Source: JASJBU01 sp963790775 (GTDB taxonomy: Bacteria > Pseudomonadota > Gammaproteobacteria > Chromatiales > Chromatiaceae). Taken from it: a stretch of DNA of 64,000 nucleotides. The DNA lies in assembly GCA_963790775.1 (NCBI GenBank), contig CAWBPR010000006.1, positions 71,689 to 135,688 on the forward strand, in the 5' to 3' direction. Below are positions 26,739 through 34,400 of this stretch, in pieces; within the stretch, counting starts at the first letter, position 1; every line of letters starts with the position of its first letter. The notes beneath the pieces were generated by a model. It did not search any database. It was given only the letters and a program-made list of their open reading frames with translations, and was not told the DNA's origin. The translations under genes and the position numbers were made by a program.

Positions 26739-27662
26739 ATGGAATATTGGGCCGTAAAGATTGGTTATTTTCTAATCACCCTGGGAATAGTCACAGTCTA
26801 CGGGTTACTGCTCGGGGCTACCGTTGCCCGCACCATGGCAAAAGTGCAGGGACGTATCGGTATTCCTTACTGGCAACCCTTCCTGGATATCCTCAAGAAC
26901 TTTGGCAAGCGCACCGCAGTGAGCCACGGGGTGATGTTCTACCTGGGGCCGGTATTCCGGATCGCGGGTGGCATCGGCACCCTGGCATTCATTCCGGTGA
27001 TCTATGGCAGTGAGATGTTTTCCAACTTCAGTTTTGCCGGTGATCTGCTGTTGGCGATGTACTTCGTCTTCTTCGGCCAACTCGGTATGGCTCTGGGGGC
27101 AGGGGAGAGTGGTCACCCCTTCAGCGCCATCGGTGTGGCCCGTGGTCTGGGGCAGATGACAGCCTACGAGGTACCTTTCGCATTGGCCATCATCGCCATC
27201 GTGATTCAGTACGATACCCTGTCCATTAACGAGATCGTGGCTGCGCAGCAGGGTGGAGTTATGAACTGGACCCTGTTTACCAATCCACTGGCAGTGGTTG
27301 CTGCCATGCTGGCCTTTCTGGGCATGACCATGTATCCGCCGTTTGATGTGGTGACTGCGCCAAACGAGATACCGATTGGCCCGCCCACCGAGTATCACAG
27401 CTCTTTTCTGGCAATGATGGCTACCAATCGGGCCATTTTTGCCGGCGCTAAACTTATCTTGTTTATGGATCTGTTCTTTGGTGGCGCCAACGGGCTGATC
27501 GAGCTGGTGATCAAGACCTGGGCCATCTACATGGTGGCTGTGGTGGTGGGTGCTGCCTTTCCGCGTTTTCGGGTCGATCAGTCGATTCGCTTCTTCCTAC
27601 GCATTCCCACCCTGATCGGCATAGCGTCGATTGCATTTGTACAGATTTTTCTCATCAATTGA
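26739..27662 (+). CDS. NuoH/MbhM-like membrane anchor subunit
   Basis: The 307 residues have about eight hydrophobic helices. NuoH-family features are ARTMAKVQGRIGIPYWQPFLDILKNFGKR near the N-terminus in outline, then GESGHPFSAIGVARGLGQMTAYEVPF, and TMYPPFDVVTAPNEIPIGPPTEYHS, the loop that in complex I lines the quinone chamber. It links the hydrophilic Fe-S arm to the antiporter-like arm. In Mbh-type complexes this subunit does not bind quinone. The gene is three bases behind the fused antiporter gene. Confidence 0.92.
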   Translation: MEYWAVKIGYFLITLGIVTVYGLLLGATVARTMAKVQGRIGIPYWQPFLDILKNFGKRTAVSHGVMFYLGPVFRIAGGIGTLAFIPVIYGSEMFSNFSFAGDLLLAMYFVFFGQLGMALGAGESGHPFSAIGVARGLGQMTAYEVPFALAIIAIVIQYDTLSINEIVAAQQGGVMNWTLFTNPLAVVAAMLAFLGMTMYPPFDVVTAPNEIPIGPPTEYHSSFLAMMATNRAIFAGAKLILFMDLFFGGANGLIELVIKTWAIYMVAVVVGAAFPRFRVDQSIRFFLRIPTLIGIASIAFVQIFLIN

Positions 27663-27702
27663 TTGTCCAATTAACAATTGATGATGATAACGGAGCGAGG
27701 CG

Positions 27703-28335
27703 ATGTTAACTAAAGACAAATCACTCGGCCCTATGGCCAATGAAGGACTCACGGCGGAAGAGCGGGATCTTTTCTCCGACGCGAGACCGGTCCCTTATCA
27801 GCCTTATCCGGTTGAGGTGGTGGAGAAATTCATCAACTGGGTCAGGGCAAACTCCCTGTGGTTGCTCGCCTTTGGCACAGGTTGCGGGGCGGTGGAGCTC
27901 AACCCGCTGATGACCTCCCGCTATGATGCCTATCGTTTCGGCGTTCAGCCTCGTCCTACGCCACGCCAGGCATCGGTGTTCATGATCGGTGGTTACGCCT
28001 CGGTGAAGACCTTGAAGCGCATTATCCGCTCCTATGAGCAGATGCAGGGCCCCAAGTTCGTGGTGGCCCTGGGTATCTGCCCGGTGAATGGCGGCATGTA
28101 CTGGGACAGCTACAACACGGTGAATCAGTTCGATCTGTACATCCCGGTGGATCTTTATATCACCGGCTGTATGCCGCGTCCCGAAGTGTTGCTTGCCGGT
28201 GTGCTGGAGCTGAAGAAGAAGATCAAGGAGGGCCGCGCCGACGGTCATAACCGGTATATCGAGAATCTGGATTGGTACAAGGCCAACCAGAAACGCATCA
28301 TCAAGAAGTGGGACATGCCGGACTACAGCTGGTAA
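27703..28335 (+). CDS. NuoB/MbhJ-like small Fe-S subunit with altered cluster ligands
   Basis: This is a 210-residue homologue of complex I NuoB and of hydrogenase small subunits. The motif FGTGCGAVE has Cys61 followed by Gly62, where NuoB has two adjacent Cys and hydrogenases have CxGC. The other ligands are present: Cys126 in LGICPVNGG and Cys156 in TGCMPRPE. So three of the four usual [4Fe-4S] ligands are visible. An extra N-terminal segment of about 35 residues precedes the core, and a charged tail follows. The cluster should be the last electron relay before the large subunit. Confidence 0.9.
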   Translation: MLTKDKSLGPMANEGLTAEERDLFSDARPVPYQPYPVEVVEKFINWVRANSLWLLAFGTGCGAVELNPLMTSRYDAYRFGVQPRPTPRQASVFMIGGYASVKTLKRIIRSYEQMQGPKFVVALGICPVNGGMYWDSYNTVNQFDLYIPVDLYITGCMPRPEVLLAGVLELKKKIKEGRADGHNRYIENLDWYKANQKRIIKKWDMPDYSW

Positions 28336-28371
28336 ACGTATTGACACCATAAGCCATATTGACAGCAGATT

Positions 28372-28923
28372 ATGAACCAAGACTCGAAGAGCCTCATCAC
28401 CCAGCTTGCAGACCATTACTCTATTACAGAGGTCAAGGAGCAGAAGGGCAGTTTGCTGCTGCTGAAGATTCCCAAGCAGGATGCGGTGCAGTTTATCCGC
28501 GAACTGCGTGACGGGGGGAAGTATACCCACCTGGCCTTCATGACGGTCATAGACTACATCGAGGATGGGCGCTTCACTCTGACCTACATGCTGCATAACT
28601 ATGAGCGTCACCATAATATCGCCGTGCATGTGGATATAGGCCGGGATGGCGAGGAGATGGATTCCATCCACGAGCTCTGGGCCCATGCCGCCACCTACCA
28701 ACGCGAGCTGCGTGAGATGTATGGCATTCGTTTTCCAGGCAGTCCAAGACTGGACGACGACTTCTGTCTGGAGGGTTGGGATGAGATTCCACCGATGCGC
28801 AGGGAGTTCGATACCGTGGCCTACAGCAAAGATCGCTTCTTCGACCGGGAAGGTCGCATCAGCGAAGATCCCCGCGAGCACATGAAGCAGATCATGTACC
28901 CGATCCATACTGATAACGACTGA
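28372..28923 (+). CDS. NuoC/MbhK-like subunit
   Basis: The protein has 183 residues. It matches the 30-kDa subunit pattern in LAFMTVIDYIEDGRFTLTYML and, near the C-terminus, YQRELREMYGIRFPGSPRLDDDFCLEGWDEIPPMRREF in outline, where complex I has the ExxDxxGIxFxGHPxLxRIL stretch. It binds no cofactor in this family and bridges the NuoB- and NuoD-like subunits. It lies 36 bp after the NuoB-like gene and 27 bp before the NuoD-like gene. Confidence 0.88.
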   Translation: MNQDSKSLITQLADHYSITEVKEQKGSLLLLKIPKQDAVQFIRELRDGGKYTHLAFMTVIDYIEDGRFTLTYMLHNYERHHNIAVHVDIGRDGEEMDSIHELWAHAATYQRELREMYGIRFPGSPRLDDDFCLEGWDEIPPMRREFDTVAYSKDRFFDREGRISEDPREHMKQIMYPIHTDND

Positions 28924-28950
28924 TTTTCCAGAATTACGGAAACGTAGAGC

Positions 28951-30087
28951 ATGCAAGAACAGAACGCGCCCATCGACCTGGAATCAGGTAAATACGTCAA
29001 GATCTGGCAGGGACCGCAGCACCCCGGCATCACCGGAAATATGTCCCTGGAGCTGATCCTGTGCGGCGACGAAGTTGTCGACTGTAAGACCCATGTGGGT
29101 TATCTGCACAGGGGCTTCGAAAAGCTCATGGAGCGCCGCACCTTTATTCAGAATTTCCCGATCGTGTGCCGTATCGCGGTGCCAGAGCCTACCTTCAATG
29201 AATATCTCTACGCAGCGGCAGTGGAGGAATTGTCGGGTATAGAGTCACCCGAGCGGGCAGAGTGGCTGCGTACCCTCAATCTCGAGTTGATGCGCCTGGC
29301 CAGTTATTTGATGTGGTTGGGTGGCATCGGCGCTGCGTTTGGTCAGGGCACTATCTATCAGTGGACTGTCACCCACCGCGACTATGTACTGGACCTGTTC
29401 GAAGAGATGACCGGCGCCCGTGTCTACCACATGTATATAGTCCCTGGCGGGGTGCGAGCGCGTCTGCCGGAAGGCTTCGAGGGGCGGGCCCGCGATGTCT
29501 TGAGCCGGGTCGAGAAGCTGCTTGGTGAAGTGGAGAAGGTGCTGTTCAAAAATGTGGTATTCAAGGCCCGCACCAAGGGTCTCGGCTTTATCTCGAAGGA
29601 GATGGTTGACCAATATGGTATAGTCGGACCTAACGCGCGCGCTGCTGGTTTTGCGCGTGACCTGCGTCGGGACGAGCCCTATCTGGTTTACGATCAGCTC
29701 GAGTTCGACGTGATCACCGGTACCGAATCCGATACCTATGCACGTGCCGAGGTACGGCTTCAGGAGATGTTCGAAGGCATCCGCATGATGCGTCAGATGC
29801 TCGACCGCATGCCCACCGAGGGCTCCTTTCAGGCCAAGATGCCCAATGTACTGCACTGGGAGGTGCCTGCCGGCGAGACCTACGTCAAGGCCGAGTGCAC
29901 CCGCGGAGAATACGGCTACTACCTGGTGACCGACGGAACCCAGTTTCTGCGCCGGGTGCATGTCAGAGGGCCAAGCTACACTCATGCCATCGCGGTGATG
30001 GAGAAGTTGGCGGTAGGCACCAATATTGCTGATATCGCTGGCCTGATGGTCTCCCTGCATACCTATCCCCCCGAAATCGAGAGGTGA
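28951..30087 (+). CDS. NuoD/MbhL-like large subunit lacking the [NiFe] site
   Basis: The protein has 378 residues. The N-terminal GPQHPGITG and HVGYLHRGFEKLMERRTF are typical of NuoD and group 4 hydrogenase large subunits. At the first [NiFe] site, hydrogenases have RxCxxC; here Cys73 remains but the second position is Ala76 (VCRIA). The C-terminal DPCxxC motif is absent; the chain ends VSLHTYPPEIER. So it cannot hold a normal [NiFe] centre. Loss of these ligands is known for NuoD and for archaeal Mbx/Mbs and Ehr-type complexes. The substrate, perhaps a quinone-free acceptor such as polysulfide, is not deducible. Confidence 0.9.
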   Translation: MQEQNAPIDLESGKYVKIWQGPQHPGITGNMSLELILCGDEVVDCKTHVGYLHRGFEKLMERRTFIQNFPIVCRIAVPEPTFNEYLYAAAVEELSGIESPERAEWLRTLNLELMRLASYLMWLGGIGAAFGQGTIYQWTVTHRDYVLDLFEEMTGARVYHMYIVPGGVRARLPEGFEGRARDVLSRVEKLLGEVEKVLFKNVVFKARTKGLGFISKEMVDQYGIVGPNARAAGFARDLRRDEPYLVYDQLEFDVITGTESDTYARAEVRLQEMFEGIRMMRQMLDRMPTEGSFQAKMPNVLHWEVPAGETYVKAECTRGEYGYYLVTDGTQFLRRVHVRGPSYTHAIAVMEKLAVGTNIADIAGLMVSLHTYPPEIER

Positions 30088-30091
30088 CCGC

Positions 30092-31879
30092 GTGAGTCTG
30101 AAAGATCTCATTTCACCCTTTTATGTTTGGCAGCGGGCTTTTGAAAAGCCCTATACCCAGAAACATCCTATTCAGGAGCGACCCGGTGCGCCCCGTTATC
30201 GCGGCTTCCACGTCAACGTGCTGGAAGAGTGCGTCGGTTGTGGCACCTGCGAAACGATCTGCCAGAACCACGCTATCGACATGGTGCAGGTAGAGGGCCT
30301 GGAACCCAAGCCGGGTGACAGTGGCCTACGGCCAAAGTTTGATTATGGACGCTGTTGCTGGTGTGCACTGTGTGTGGATATCTGCACCACCCGCTCCTTG
30401 CGCATGAGCAACCACTACGCCTGGATCACCGAAGATCCTACTGATTTCAACTTTATCGCTGGCGCGGACAATATGTCCTGGAACGGCCAGGAGTTGGGCT
30501 ACCGCCGCGACGATGACTATCATCTACTGCGTGGTGAACGTATCGAAATGGAGATGCTGGCCCCGGAAGAGGGGCTCAAATCCTTCGATGAGGTTATGCT
30601 GGGCTATACCGAAGAACAGGCGAAAGATGAGGCTGACCGCTGTATCGAGTGTGGACTCTGTGTCGCCACCTGTCCTGCGCATATGTCGATTCCTAACTAC
30701 ATCAAGACGGTACGGGAAGGTAATTATGAGGAAGGTCTGCGTATCCTCTACGAGACCAACCCCTTCTCCTCAACTTGTGGACGCATCTGCACCCACCGAT
30801 GTGAGGATGTCTGTCCGGTCGGCGCTCAAGGTGATCCACTGGCGATTCGCTGGCTCAAACGAGCCATCGTCGATCGTATTCCGAGAGAACGTTACCGTGA
30901 AATTCTCGGTGACGAGGTGGTGGAAAACGGCAAACAGGTGGCCATAGTCGGCGCCGGTCCCGGTGGCATGAGCGCCGCTTATTATCTACGCCGTAAAGGT
31001 TACGCGGTGACCGTATTTGAGGCTCAGGATCGGGCCGGCGGCATGTTGCGTTATGGCGTACCCTCCTATCGGTTGCCGGATAATCAGCTGGATAAGGATA
31101 TCGAATACATCCGTTCCCTGGGGGTGGAGATGCGCTTCAATACCCGCGTAGGTAAGGAAGTAGAGTTCTCTGAACTCATGGATAAGTATGACGCGGTGTT
31201 CATGGCGCTTGGTTTGAATGTGCCATCCAATCTGCGGGTCAATGGAGAGGATCATTCACGAGTACTATCTGGTTTGCAGGTGCTGGATGATGTCGCCAGC
31301 GGCAAGGATCCCGGCGTAGGTAAAAAAGTTGCGGTGATCGGCGGCGGTAACGTGGCGATGGATGCGGCCCGCGTCTCACGCCGCTTAGGTGCGGATGTTA
31401 CAATTCTCTATCGTAGGCGCATCGAGGATATGCCTGCCGATCCGGAGGAGATCCATGAGTCCCAGGCCGAGGGTTGCAATATTGTGATTCAGGCAATCCC
31501 GGTGGAGATCAAGGATGCACCGACTCCGGATCAGGTGATTATTGCCTGGGGCGAGGCGGAGATGGTGGCCGATGACAAGGGTGGTCGTCCCCGTCCGGTG
31601 CTGCAGGAAGACCGTATGCATGAAGAAACCTACGATTGCATCATCTCGGCCATCGGCCAAGGCGGCAATCTGGATTTTATCCCGGGTGAATACCGCGATC
31701 AGATCGAATTCAAGTGGGGCAAATTTGTACCGGGTGAATATCAGCAGACCACTTTGAAAAAGTTGTTCGTGGGTGGTGATATCGCCAATAATACTGCTGA
31801 TGCGATCAGCGCCATCGAGGATGGTCACCACGCTGCTCGGGGCATCCACAAATTACTTACTGGTGAACTGGACTCCTGA
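30092..31879 (+). CDS. Ferredoxin-GltD-type NAD(P)H oxidoreductase fusion subunit
   Basis: The 595 residues hold several domains. Residues 47-98 form a NuoI-like 2[4Fe-4S] domain (Cys 47, 50, 53, 57 and 88, 91, 94, 98). Residues about 180-275 are the Fer4_20 domain seen in GltD, with CIECGLCVATCPAHMSIP and later Cys motifs (STCGRICTHRCEDVCPVG). Residues about 285-590 are a FAD/NAD(P) oxidoreductase, with GAGPGGMSAA for FAD and GGGNVAMDAAR for the nucleotide, plus GGDIANNTADAISAIEDGHHAA. The start is GTG. Four bases separate it from the NuoD-like gene. It should couple NAD(P)H to the membrane complex, replacing both NuoI and NuoEFG functions. Confidence 0.9.
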   Translation: MSLKDLISPFYVWQRAFEKPYTQKHPIQERPGAPRYRGFHVNVLEECVGCGTCETICQNHAIDMVQVEGLEPKPGDSGLRPKFDYGRCCWCALCVDICTTRSLRMSNHYAWITEDPTDFNFIAGADNMSWNGQELGYRRDDDYHLLRGERIEMEMLAPEEGLKSFDEVMLGYTEEQAKDEADRCIECGLCVATCPAHMSIPNYIKTVREGNYEEGLRILYETNPFSSTCGRICTHRCEDVCPVGAQGDPLAIRWLKRAIVDRIPRERYREILGDEVVENGKQVAIVGAGPGGMSAAYYLRRKGYAVTVFEAQDRAGGMLRYGVPSYRLPDNQLDKDIEYIRSLGVEMRFNTRVGKEVEFSELMDKYDAVFMALGLNVPSNLRVNGEDHSRVLSGLQVLDDVASGKDPGVGKKVAVIGGGNVAMDAARVSRRLGADVTILYRRRIEDMPADPEEIHESQAEGCNIVIQAIPVEIKDAPTPDQVIIAWGEAEMVADDKGGRPRPVLQEDRMHEETYDCIISAIGQGGNLDFIPGEYRDQIEFKWGKFVPGEYQQTTLKKLFVGGDIANNTADAISAIEDGHHAARGIHKLLTGELDS

Positions 31880-31899
31880 TCACAGGAAGAGGAACACAC

Positions 31900-32346
31900 A
31901 TGAATACCGTAGACGAGATTCTCGATTTTGCCATTGAACGCGAACAGGCGGCAGCCGACTTCTACAGCAATCTGGCTGAGAGAGTCAGCAGTGCCTGGAT
32001 GAAGGATATGCTGCTCTCCTTCAGCAAGGAGGAGATGCGCCACAAGGGCAAGCTCAAGTCAGTGAAGAAGGGCGAAAAGCTGTTGTCGCCCGAGTACCAT
32101 GTCCAGGATCTGAAAATCAGCGATTATCTGGTGGATGTGGAGCCGCAGGATGATATCAGTCTGCAGGATGCCATGATTGTGGCGATGAAACGGGAGAAGG
32201 CCGCTTATCGCCTCTATTCAGATCTGGCCGTTAAAGTGACTGACCCGGAGCTCAAGGAACTGTTTCTCGGCCTGGCTCAGGAAGAGGCGAAACATAAACT
32301 CTATTTCGAGACCCAGTACGATGACCAGGTGATGCGGGATAATTGA
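31900..32346 (+). CDS. Ferritin-like (rubrerythrin domain) protein
   Basis: The protein has 148 residues and two duplicated four-helix di-iron half motifs: EREQAAADFY with EEMRH in the first half, KREKAAYRLY with EEAKH in the second. These supply the expected Glu and His ligands. It lacks the C-terminal rubredoxin domain of classical rubrerythrin. It lies 20 bp after the oxidoreductase gene with a GAGGAA RBS and probably ends the operon. A role in peroxide defence or iron handling for the Fe-S-rich complex is inference. A small hairpin (32358-32373) follows without a T-run. Confidence 0.88.
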   Translation: MNTVDEILDFAIEREQAAADFYSNLAERVSSAWMKDMLLSFSKEEMRHKGKLKSVKKGEKLLSPEYHVQDLKISDYLVDVEPQDDISLQDAMIVAMKREKAAYRLYSDLAVKVTDPELKELFLGLAQEEAKHKLYFETQYDDQVMRDN

Positions 32347-32394
32347 AGATACACTGAGCTGGTATACACCAGCGTGATTTGGCAAATTGAAATA

Positions 32395-32470
<76 letters not shown>

Positions 32471-32482
32471 CAAAGAGGCGAC

Positions 32483-32512
32483 ATTATAGTCGTGGAGTTC
32501 CTCCCAGGTCTA
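32483..32512 (-). promoter_or_regulatory. Promoter of tRNA-Thr
   Basis: On the minus strand TAGACC (32507-32512) and a perfect TATAAT (32483-32488) are spaced by 18 bp. The -10 box ends 12 bp before the tRNA start, consistent with a short leader. Confidence 0.6.
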
Positions 32513-32607
32513 TCTCATCTTACTGGATTTATTGGATGAGGCTTTACAATCTCCAATAGTGATAGCTTAGGCGTCGCGCCAATGTAGCGCAGCTTTATAG
32601 TCTGAAG

Positions 32608-33700
32608 TTATTCTCGTGTTGCGTATAAAGAGTAGGGCTCTGGAGGTAACATAGGTTCTCTTTCCATGACCAGATCAGCGCACAACCTGGCGGATGCCGG
32701 ACCTAGCACCACTCCGTTACGGAAATGCCCTGCATTGATAAAGAGACCCGGCAGTTCAGGATGAGCTGTGATGTAGGGTACGCCTGCTGGGGAGCCTGGC
32801 CTCAATCCTGCCCAATGCTTTTCTATGGAATATTTACTTAAGATTGGGAAACGCTCTGTGGCAATGGTGTAGAGCTCATCTCTTGCTGCTTGTGTCGTCT
32901 TTTTCTCAAAGCCAACATCTTCGATGGTACTGCCAAACAACACCCGCCCATCTTTTCTTGGAATGATGTAGCGATTTTCCTCCAATACAATTCGTTTGAT
33001 GATTCCTGGTTTTGTTTTGAATAAAAGCATCTGGCCTCGAATCGGTCGAATCTCAGGCTCAGGGGTAGTGGATTTTAGTAATTGAGATGTCCAGGCTCCG
33101 GCGCAGATAACAACCTTATCAGCATACATATCCTCGGTGGTTGTCTTAACGCCAATTACCCGGTTATGGGATGTCAGCAGCCCTGTGACAGTCTGATGTG
33201 TCTGGATGTTGGCTCCAAGGCTTACAATGTCTAAAGCCAAAGCCTGGGCTAGCCTGGGGTTTCTAACCTGGCCTACTGCCGGCATCCATATCGTGTTGTC
33301 TTGCGGAGCGGCAAGTTGAGGCTCAAGTTTGGCAACCTGTTCCCTTGATATCAGCGATAAATCGATCTGGTATTTCTTTGCCCAAATTTCCGCTCTCTGC
33401 GTTTCATTAGGCTCAGAGATCAATAAGCCACTATTGAGATACTCTGGATCGACATGCGATGAATGACTAAGTGAATCGCACAGATCTGGATAACGGGTCT
33501 GGCTCCATTTGGCTAAAGCGGTAATGCTTTCAGGATACCGCCATGGATAGAGGGGCGAAACAATTCCGCCCCCTGCCCAGGATGATTCCCGTCCCAGTTC
33601 ATTCTGTTCTATGAGTGTGACCTGGTTGTCGCATTAGTAGGAGTTCCTGTGCAGTGAGCATACCGAGTATGCCGCCGCCAACGATAAGACAATCTGCCAT
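32608..33700 (-). pseudogene. thiO: Glycine oxidase / D-amino acid oxidase (ThiO-like), frameshifted
   Basis: ThiO is a FAD-dependent oxidase making iminoglycine for thiazole (thiamine) synthesis. The N-terminus, from an ATG at 33700, reads MADCLIVGGGILGMLTAQEL. That frame ends at 33599. The rest of the protein runs in another frame: QVTLIEQNELGRESSWAGGG, then SPLYPWRYPESITALAKWSQ, and on to HWAGLRPGSPAGVPYI and FINAGHFRNGVVLGP. The shift lies between 33602 and 33633. The span modulo three shows one extra base. A sequence position next to type IV pilin genes matches Pseudomonas. Apart from the shift the protein is complete. Confidence 0.85.
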
Positions 33701-33901
33701 AATGCTGTCTGTTGGTTGCCATAAGCCGTGGGCTATTGTCGAAAGAAATAGAGGACGCGTCTAGTGTTCCTTCACCATCCCTGGTAAAAGAACACCCGCT
33801 ATTTGAATACTACAAGCGTTACTTTTGCGTGGCTGAAACCACAAGATACGAGCAAGTAATCTGGCTTGATAAGCGCTATTAAGCTCGGGGTAAGAAGACA
33901 A

Positions 33902-34318
33902 TCACCAACATCGAGTCACATCTGCGCCCGTGCCGCTTTTTACGCCAAGGTGGGTGATGGTTATGGTTGTACAGTCGGCGTCCGCTCTGGTTGGAGTGGC
34001 GGTTCCGGTAAAGGTTGCACCGCCCGTGGTGGTTAAATTGTAGTAGCCATTTTCTGTTGCCGTATTGATGCCTGAAACGTCGTTTGAGCTGTCACCATCA
34101 CCATCACTGTCTTGAATGCTGGCGGCATAGGAGCCATTGACGGTATAAAAACGCTCCTGCGCCTGAGCCAATTGAAGTAGCGCGGAGCGTCCTTCGGAAC
34201 GCCTCCCTTCGAGGGCTTGCTCCTGGTACGAGGGATAAGCGATAGCTGCGAGAATACCGATAATTGCGACAACAATCATCAATTCGGTAAGGGTAAATCC
34301 GAGTTGGTTTCCTCTCAT
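33902..34318 (-). CDS. pilE: Type IV pilin PilE-like minor pilin
   Basis: The protein has 138 residues. The prepilin leader MRGNQLG is followed by the N-methylated Phe and the hydrophobic helix FTLTELMIVVAIIGILAAIA, with the required Glu at position 5. The rest, with YPSYQEQALEGRRSEGRSAL and a closing Cys pair (ADCTTI and TRCW), is like Pseudomonas PilE. It is the last gene of the minor-pilin block, after pilY1, as in Pseudomonas. The RBS is weak. A run rich in Asp, Gly and Ser lies around residue 70. Confidence 0.9.
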   Translation of the reverse strand: MRGNQLGFTLTELMIVVAIIGILAAIAYPSYQEQALEGRRSEGRSALLQLAQAQERFYTVNGSYAASIQDSDGDGDSSNDVSGINTATENGYYNLTTTGGATFTGTATPTRADADCTTITITHLGVKSGTGADVTRCW

Positions 34319-34400
34319 GGTTGTTGACCTGATCTATCATTTGAGTTGAACCCATGATTTACGTCCCTTGGTGTATCCCGCAGGGTTTTCCGTGGTTTTC

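Noticed and set aside
28951..30087. Group 4 [NiFe] hydrogenase large subunit
   Set aside because: The fold and neighbours fit, but three of the four [NiFe]-binding Cys are missing, so hydrogenase activity is not supported.
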